Assembly: GCA_000433415.1 (NCBI GenBank)
Contig: FR890555.1
Location: 1 to 11,905 of the forward strand
Direction: 5' to 3'
Length of the DNA stretch: 11,905 nucleotides
DNA from: Clostridium sp. CAG:448
Lineage (GTDB): Bacteria; Bacillota; Clostridia; Oscillospirales; CAG-272
Position numbers and translations under genes: made by a program
Notes under the pieces: generated by a model
The model's input: only the letters and a program-made list of their open reading frames with translations
Database searches by the model: none
Told to the model about the DNA's origin: nothing
Shown: piece after piece, positions 7,587 through 11,905 of the stretch
Layout: each line of letters opens with the position of its first letter
Position numbering within the stretch: position 1 is the first letter of the stretch

Positions 7587-7615
7587 TTTTCAGTCCGGAA
7601 TCTGCGTGCTATAAT
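7587..7615 (+). promoter_or_regulatory. Extended -10 promoter for the DUF308-MMPL operon
   Basis: TATAAT (7610-7615) is a perfect -10 box preceded by TGC, giving an extended -10 (TGCTATAAT). TTTTCA (7587-7592) sits 17 bases upstream and matches the -35 at four of six positions. The start would be near 7622, leaving a leader of about 24 bases to the ATG at 7646. A small TCCGGA palindrome (7594-7599) lies in the spacer, but it is too short to be called an operator. Confidence 0.72.
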
Positions 7616-7645
7616 GTGGCAGTAAACAAAAAGGAAGTGGTGGTT

Positions 7646-8251
7646 ATGCGTTCTACGGTACCAATGCACATCGCGAAAACGGGTTATATCGTCAGCGCGG
7701 TGTTGCTGATCGCGTTGGGAATTGTCTTGTGCTGTCAGCCGACGTTGTCGGTACAGACAATCGGCAGATACGGAGGGGCTTTGATGGTGCTGTTCGGCGT
7801 ATTCAAACTGGTCGGGTATTTTTCAAAGGATCTGTTCCGTCTTGCCTTTCAGTATGATTTCGCGGCGGGTGTGCTGTTGGAATTGGTTGGCGCGGTGTTG
7901 CTGTTCCGACCAACGGAGACGGTTGCGCTTCTGTGCGGCATTGTCGGTGTCATGGTGGTTGCGGACGGACTGTTCAAAATACAGATCTCGATGGATGCCA
8001 GACAGTTCGGCTTGCGCGCGTGGTGGGTGATTCTCGTCATGGGGTTGTTGACCTGTGTGGCGGGAACGTTGCCGGTGGTACAGCCGGGCAAGAGTCTTGC
8101 GGTGCTCGGTGTTCTGTTGGGGACGACCCTGATTGCGGAGGGACTTCTGAATCTTGCCACTGCGGTTGCCGCAGTCCGGATCGTCGCAAATCAGGTGCCG
8201 GATTGCGAAATTGTTACTTCATACGAAAGAGACGAAAGAGAGGAAAAGTAA
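7646..8251 (+). CDS. DUF308 (HdeD-like) integral membrane protein
   Basis: A protein of 201 residues, almost all hydrophobic, with six predicted membrane helices at about 12-30, 38-58, 69-88, 92-112, 123-145 and 149-172 and a short charged tail ending 'TSYERDEREEK'. Recurrent pairs such as 'LIALGIVLCCQP', 'LVGAVLLFRP' and 'CVAGTLPVVQP', followed by 'GGALMVLFGVFKL', 'CGIVGVMVVADGLFKI' and 'GVLLGTTLIAEGLL', are the internal repeats of the DUF308/HdeD family. HdeD is linked to acid resistance in E. coli, but the role of Bacillota members is unclear. The ATG at 7646 is chosen because AAGGAAGTGG precedes it and the membrane domain starts right after. It is the first gene of the operon and ends 1 base before the MMPL start codon, so the two are almost certainly co-translated. 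Confidence 0.85.
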   Translation: MRSTVPMHIAKTGYIVSAVLLIALGIVLCCQPTLSVQTIGRYGGALMVLFGVFKLVGYFSKDLFRLAFQYDFAAGVLLELVGAVLLFRPTETVALLCGIVGVMVVADGLFKIQISMDARQFGLRAWWVILVMGLLTCVAGTLPVVQPGKSLAVLGVLLGTTLIAEGLLNLATAVAAVRIVANQVPDCEIVTSYERDEREEK

Positions 8252-8252
8252 G

Positions 8253-10340
8253 ATGCGTTTTTCAAAAGCGGTAGTCAAATACCGCGTGCTCATTCTGATT
8301 CTGACTGCTGTGCTGATGATTCCCGCTGTGCTCGGCATGATCGGGACACGGATCAATTACGACATGCTGGATTACCTGCCGGGGGATATGGACACGGTCA
8401 AGGGGCAGGAGGAGTTGCTTAAGGATTTCGGAAAAGGTGCTTTTTCCTTTATTATTGTGGAGGATATGCCGCAGAAAGATGTGGCAAAGCTGACCGAGAA
8501 GATTAAAACGGTGGATCACGTGGAAACCGTGCTTTGGTACAATACGCTTGCGGATGTGTCCATTCCGATGGAGATTCTTCCGGATGAGATCTATGAGGCA
8601 TTCAATACCGATCATTCCACGATGATCGCGGTGTTCTTTGACAGCGCGACATCCGCGGATGTAACCATGGATGCCATCCGTGAAATCCGTTCGGTGGCGG
8701 GGAAGCAGAGCTTTGTTTCCGGTATGTCCGCGTTGGTGACGGATCTGAAAGACCTTTGCGAGAAGGAGGAGCCGATTTACGTTGCCATTGCCGTGATTCT
8801 TGCGGCGGTTGCCATGTTGATTTTCCTGGATGGTTGGCTGGTGCCGTTTGTGTTCCTGCTCTCCATCGGCATGATGATTTTGCTCAATCTCGGAACCAAC
8901 TATTTCTTCGGCGAGATTTCCTACATTACAAAAGCATTGTCCGCGGTGTTGCAGCTTGCCGTCACAATGGACTATTCCATTTTCCTCTGGCACAGTTACA
9001 ACGAAAAGCGGGAGCTTTATGCGGATCATAAAGAGGCGATGGCATATGCCATCAGGGACACACTGACCTCGGTTGTCGGTTCTTCCGCAACGACCATTGC
9101 CGGATTTGCGGCGCTGTGCTTTATGACCTTTACACTGGGACGTGACCTCGGGCTTGTGATGGCGAAGGGTGTGCTTCTGGGTGTGTTGGGATGCGTAACG
9201 GTTCTTCCGTCTCTGATTTTGGTATTTGATAAGCCGTTGCAGAAGACCAAGCACCGCTCCCTGATTCCTGACATGAAGAAGATGGCAGGGTTTGTAACCA
9301 AGCGTTTCCCGATCTTCCTTGTGATCTTCCTGTTGCTGATTGCCCCGGCACTTTACGGGTATCAGAAGACGAACGATGAAGTTTATTATGATATGGGACA
9401 GTGTCTGCCGGAGGATATGGAATATGTGATTGCAAACTCCAAACTGTCCGAAGAGTTCAACATTGCCTCTACCCACATGGTACTTGCCGACGCCAACCTT
9501 TCCGGCAAAGCGGTTCGCTCCATGATCAAAGAAATGGAAAAGGTGGACGGTGTGAAATATGTGCTCGGTCTGGAATCGGTCATCGGTTCTGCCGTACCGG
9601 AGGAGATTTTACCGGAGAGCATTGTTTCCATCCTGAAGAGTGACAAATGGGAACTGTTTTTGATCAACTCGGAGTACAAGGTCGCAAGTGACCAGGTGAA
9701 CGGGCAGATCGACAGCCTGAATGCCATTCTGAAGAAGTACGATCCCACCGGTATGCTGATTGGTGAGGCGCCCTGCATGAAGGATATGATTGAGACAACC
9801 AATCACGACTTCCAGGTGGTCAATGCCATTTCCATTTTGGCAATTTTCCTGATCATCTTCTTTGTGGAAAAGAGCGCAACCCTGCCGTTCATTCTGATTG
9901 CGGTCATTGAGCTTGCTATTTTCATCAACCTCGGATTGCCGCACTATCTCGGACAGTCACTGCCGTTCATTGCCCCGATCTGCATCAGTACGATTCAGTT
10001 GGGTGCAACGGTGGACTACGCGATCCTGATGACAACGCGTTATAAGACCGAACGCATAGCCGGCAATGACAAACGCAGTGCAGTCACAACCGCGCTTGCG
10101 GCATCCATCCCCTCCATTATTGTGTCGGGCATGGGACTCTTTGCGGCAACCTTCGGTGTGGCATTGTATTCGGATATTGACATCATCAAATCCATGTGCA
10201 TGCTCATGGCACGCGGTGCTGTGGTCAGTATGCTGTGCGTCATCTTTATTCTGCCTGCGTTGTTGATGCTCTGCGATAAGTTGATCTGTGTGACGACATT
10301 GGGAATGAATTCGAAAAAGCAGAAGCAAACCAAAAACTGA
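8253..10340 (+). CDS. MMPL/RND-superfamily transporter
   Basis: A protein of 695 residues with twelve predicted membrane helices in two repeats: one helix (about 12-30), a large outside loop, then five helices (175-324), and the same plan again (352-369, then 520-673). This is the MMPL form of the RND superfamily. Each half carries the hallmark helix-4 motif with an acidic residue, 'LAVTMDYSIFLWHSY' (D240) and 'LGATVDYAILMTTRY' (D588), the expected proton-relay positions. Family members export lipids, drugs or surface compounds using the proton gradient; substrate here is unknown. The ATG at 8253 is chosen because GAGAGG lies about 9 bases upstream and the first helix follows at once; an in-frame ATG at 8154 would overlap the DUF308 gene by about 100 bases. 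The next gene follows after 29 bases and probably supplies an extracellular partner. Confidence 0.92.
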   Translation: MRFSKAVVKYRVLILILTAVLMIPAVLGMIGTRINYDMLDYLPGDMDTVKGQEELLKDFGKGAFSFIIVEDMPQKDVAKLTEKIKTVDHVETVLWYNTLADVSIPMEILPDEIYEAFNTDHSTMIAVFFDSATSADVTMDAIREIRSVAGKQSFVSGMSALVTDLKDLCEKEEPIYVAIAVILAAVAMLIFLDGWLVPFVFLLSIGMMILLNLGTNYFFGEISYITKALSAVLQLAVTMDYSIFLWHSYNEKRELYADHKEAMAYAIRDTLTSVVGSSATTIAGFAALCFMTFTLGRDLGLVMAKGVLLGVLGCVTVLPSLILVFDKPLQKTKHRSLIPDMKKMAGFVTKRFPIFLVIFLLLIAPALYGYQKTNDEVYYDMGQCLPEDMEYVIANSKLSEEFNIASTHMVLADANLSGKAVRSMIKEMEKVDGVKYVLGLESVIGSAVPEEILPESIVSILKSDKWELFLINSEYKVASDQVNGQIDSLNAILKKYDPTGMLIGEAPCMKDMIETTNHDFQVVNAISILAIFLIIFFVEKSATLPFILIAVIELAIFINLGLPHYLGQSLPFIAPICISTIQLGATVDYAILMTTRYKTERIAGNDKRSAVTTALAASIPSIIVSGMGLFAATFGVALYSDIDIIKSMCMLMARGAVVSMLCVIFILPALLMLCDKLICVTTLGMNSKKQKQTKN

Positions 10341-10369
10341 TAAGTGATTGTGAAGTAAAGGAGAAATAC

Positions 10370-11905
10370 ATGATGTTTACCAAGAAGAACAGAATCAGAG
10401 GGCTTTCCCTCTTGCTTTGCGCGGCAGTGCTGGGCGGCAGTGCCGGTGTGGCGGTTTCGGCAATCCATGCCGATCACGGCAATCCATGCCGATCAGGCAA
10501 TGGATCCGGCGGACAAGAACGTCCTTTCCGATCTTCTGAAAAAGGACGGGGAAGAGGATGTGAAGGCGCCGGAGAAGAGCGAAACGGTCTATGTGATTGC
10601 GGGTGCGGACGGCACTGTGAAAAAGCTGATTGTCAGCGATCATTTGAAGAATGTGCTGAACGATCAGACCCTGAATGACAAGAGCGATTTGTCCGGAATC
10701 GAGAATGTCAAGGGTGATGAGGGATATACCAACCGGGACGGTGTGCTTGTTTGGGATGCCGCAGGGAAGGATATCTACTACCAGGGCAACATCGATAAAG
10801 AAGTGCCGGTGGGAATGAAGATCACCTATACCCTGGACGGAAAAGAGACGGATGCCGCATCGCTCGTCGGAAAGAGCGGAAAGCTTTCCATGCGGATTAC
10901 CTATGAAAACAGACAGTATGAAACGGTGGAGATCGACGGCGAGAAGCAGAAGATTTACGTGCCGTTTGCCATGCTGACCGGTATGCTCCTTGAGAATGAG
11001 ATCTTCTCCAATGTGGAGGTTTCCAACGGCAAAGTGGTCAGCGACGGGGATCGCACGGTGGTGATCGGTCTTGCACTGCCCGGACTGGGAGAAAATCTGG
11101 GGTTGGATGCGGATGTCGTGGAAATCCCTTCCTATGTGGAGATCAGTGCCGATGTGACGAATTTCGAAATGACCAACACGGTAACGGTTGCAACCAATGA
11201 GTTGTTCAACAAACTGGACCTTTCCGGATTTGACAAGATTGATCAGTTGGAGAGCAAGTTGCAGGAGTTGAACGACGGAGTGCAACAGTTGGTCAGCGGT
11301 TCTTCCGAACTGTATGATGGCATTGCCACGCTTTTGGAAAAATCGGACGAACTGGTTGCGGGAATCAATCAGTTAGCAGAGGGAGCGCAGAAACTGAAAG
11401 ACGGGAGCGGAAAGCTGACCGCGGGTGCCGGCGAACTCAAGAACGGCGCAGGTGAGCTTGCAGATGGTCTGCATACGTTGGTCGGACATAACGATGAGCT
11501 GAACAGCGGTGCAAAGAAGGTCTATGAAACACTTCTTTTGACTGCGCAGACGCAGTTGGAGGCAGCAGGGCTGGCATTGCCGCAGGATCTGACCATTGAA
11601 AACTACAACACCGTGCTCTCAGCTGTGAAGGAAGCCCTTTCGGAGAGCAATGTCCGTAAACAGGCACAGGCAGTTGCATTGGAGAAGATTACCGAGAAGG
11701 TGGAAGCTGCCAGACCGACCATTACGGCTACTGTGACTGCTGAGGTACGCAAAAACGTAGAGGCGCAGGTGACTGCCGCCGTTCGTGAGCAGGTACTTGC
11801 GGCGGTTCTGGAAACGCAGGGAATGACCCTTGACGATTACCGCAAGGGTGTGGAAGCCGGAGTGATCAGTGAGGAACAGCAAAAAGCCATCACGGCGGCT
11901 GGGGG
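10370..11905 (+). CDS. Secreted/envelope protein with LxxG heptads (YhgE/Pip-like partner of MMPL); frameshifted at the signal peptide; 3' partial
   Basis: AAAGGAG (10357-10363) sits 6 bases before ATG 10370, which starts a clear signal peptide: basic 'MMFTKKNRIR', hydrophobic 'GLSLLLCAAVLGGSAGVAV', then 'SAIHAD' with likely cleavage after AVSA or IHA. Read literally, the frame then leaves its sense and stops at 10678. The rest of the protein lies in another frame, open with no stop from before 10467 to the window end. Deleting one copy of a 19-bp tandem repeat at 10458-10495 joins the two frames into '...VSAIHADQAMDPADKNVLSD...'. The mature part has a beta-rich N-terminal domain ('YTNRDGVLVWDAAGKDIYYQGNIDKEVPVGMKITYTLDGKE'), twelve heptads (11268-11510) and a long Ala/Glu/Lys-rich helical region. 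Such proteins commonly sit next to MMPL genes and resemble YhgE/Pip. As sequenced, little or no exported protein would be made. The C-terminus, perhaps with membrane helices, lies outside the window. Confidence 0.8.
10458..10495 (+). repeat. Perfect 19-bp tandem duplication causing a frameshift
   Basis: CGGCAATCCATGCCGATCA occurs twice head to tail (10458-10476 and 10477-10495). Nineteen is not a multiple of three, so the second copy shifts the reading frame. Each unit contains the inverted arms CGGCA and TGCCG, and the second copy plus its flank can fold as ATCCATGCC/GGCaATGGAT, structures that favour replication slippage. The first unit also holds an ATG (10467) in the downstream frame but with no ribosome site before it. 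Confidence 0.95.
11268..11510 (+). repeat. Twelve LxxG heptad repeats (protein level)
   Basis: Twelve consecutive seven-residue units carry Leu at a fixed position and, in ten of twelve, Gly three residues later (LNDG, LVSG, LYDG, LLEK, LVAG, LAEG, LKDG, LTAG, LKNG, LADG, LVGH, LNSG). The DNA copies have diverged, so this is a protein-level repeat. It matches the X-X-X-Leu-X-X-Gly heptad (TIGR03057-type) found in YhgE/Pip-like and MMPL-associated surface proteins and probably forms an extended helix outside the cell. Confidence 0.88.

Noticed and set aside
7520..7645. Upstream start for the DUF308 gene
   Set aside because: This region contains the two terminators and the promoter; the ATG at 7646 lies downstream of the predicted transcript start.
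8154..8252. Earlier ATG for the MMPL gene
   Set aside because: It would overlap the DUF308 gene by about 100 bases and add a non-hydrophobic leader; the ATG at 8253 has a good ribosome site.
8262..9476. Long - strand open frame opposite the MMPL gene (about 404 codons)
   Set aside because: The + strand protein is an unmistakable MMPL transporter; the antisense product is His/Gln/Arg-rich low-complexity sequence typical of shadow frames.
10406..10450. Lipoprotein signal (LLLC) in the last gene
   Set aside because: The residue before Cys is Leu, not Gly/Ala/Ser, and the Cys lies in the middle of the hydrophobic core; an ordinary signal peptide fits better.
10370..10678. A separate 102-residue secreted protein
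   Set aside because: After residue 34 the sequence turns into Gly/Arg/Cys-rich nonsense and the meaningful frame continues elsewhere; the 19-bp duplication explains the shift.
10395..11285. - strand open frame of about 296 codons opposite the frameshifted last gene
   Set aside because: The + strand has a ribosome site, signal peptide and heptad repeats; the antisense frame has none of these.
1..11905. tRNA, rRNA, CRISPR, insertion sequence or phage elements
   Set aside because: No cloverleaf, spaced repeats, transposase, terminal inverted repeats or integrase was seen on either strand.

Overview
The window looks like chromosomal DNA from a low-oxygen Bacillota (Clostridia), possibly the Oscillospirales/Ruminococcaceae group. 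This rests on moderate G+C, AGGAG-type ribosome sites, a separate B12-type radical SAM gene followed by a DUF2344 gene, a YbiT-like ABC-F gene, and a DhaS-type TetR regulator near an MMPL exporter whose neighbour carries LxxG heptads. The taxonomic placement is inference. All genes read on the + strand and are tightly packed. The longest gene-free stretch is about 185 bases (7462-7645). I see no RNA gene, insertion sequence, CRISPR array or phage gene.

Block 1 (1-6848) is a probable five-gene operon. It starts with the end of a large membrane protein whose layout matches a heavy-metal P-type ATPase but whose catalytic motifs have been lost. A B12-binding-type radical SAM protein overlaps it by 4 bases, and the DUF2344 partner overlaps that by 28 bases. 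A YbiT-like ABC-F ATPase with one ruined ATP site and a small HemG-like flavodoxin follow after gaps of about 30 bases. Two of these products (radical SAM/DUF2344 and ABC-F) belong to families suspected or known to act on RNA or ribosomes.

Block 2 (6823-7564) is a TetR-family regulator with its own near-consensus promoter. The -10 box of that promoter overlaps the stop codon of the flavodoxin gene. Transcription ends at two tandem Rho-independent terminators.

Block 3 (7587 to the window end) is an envelope/efflux operon with an extended -10 promoter: a six-helix DUF308 protein, a twelve-helix MMPL/RND-type transporter, and a secreted or membrane-anchored protein with twelve LxxG-type heptads that runs off the window. 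This last gene is broken at its signal peptide by a perfect 19-bp tandem duplication. Removing one copy restores a single frame of more than 500 codons, so this is either a recent mutation, a phase-variable switch, or an assembly artefact. The TetR protein just upstream is the natural candidate regulator of the block, though no operator could be identified by eye.
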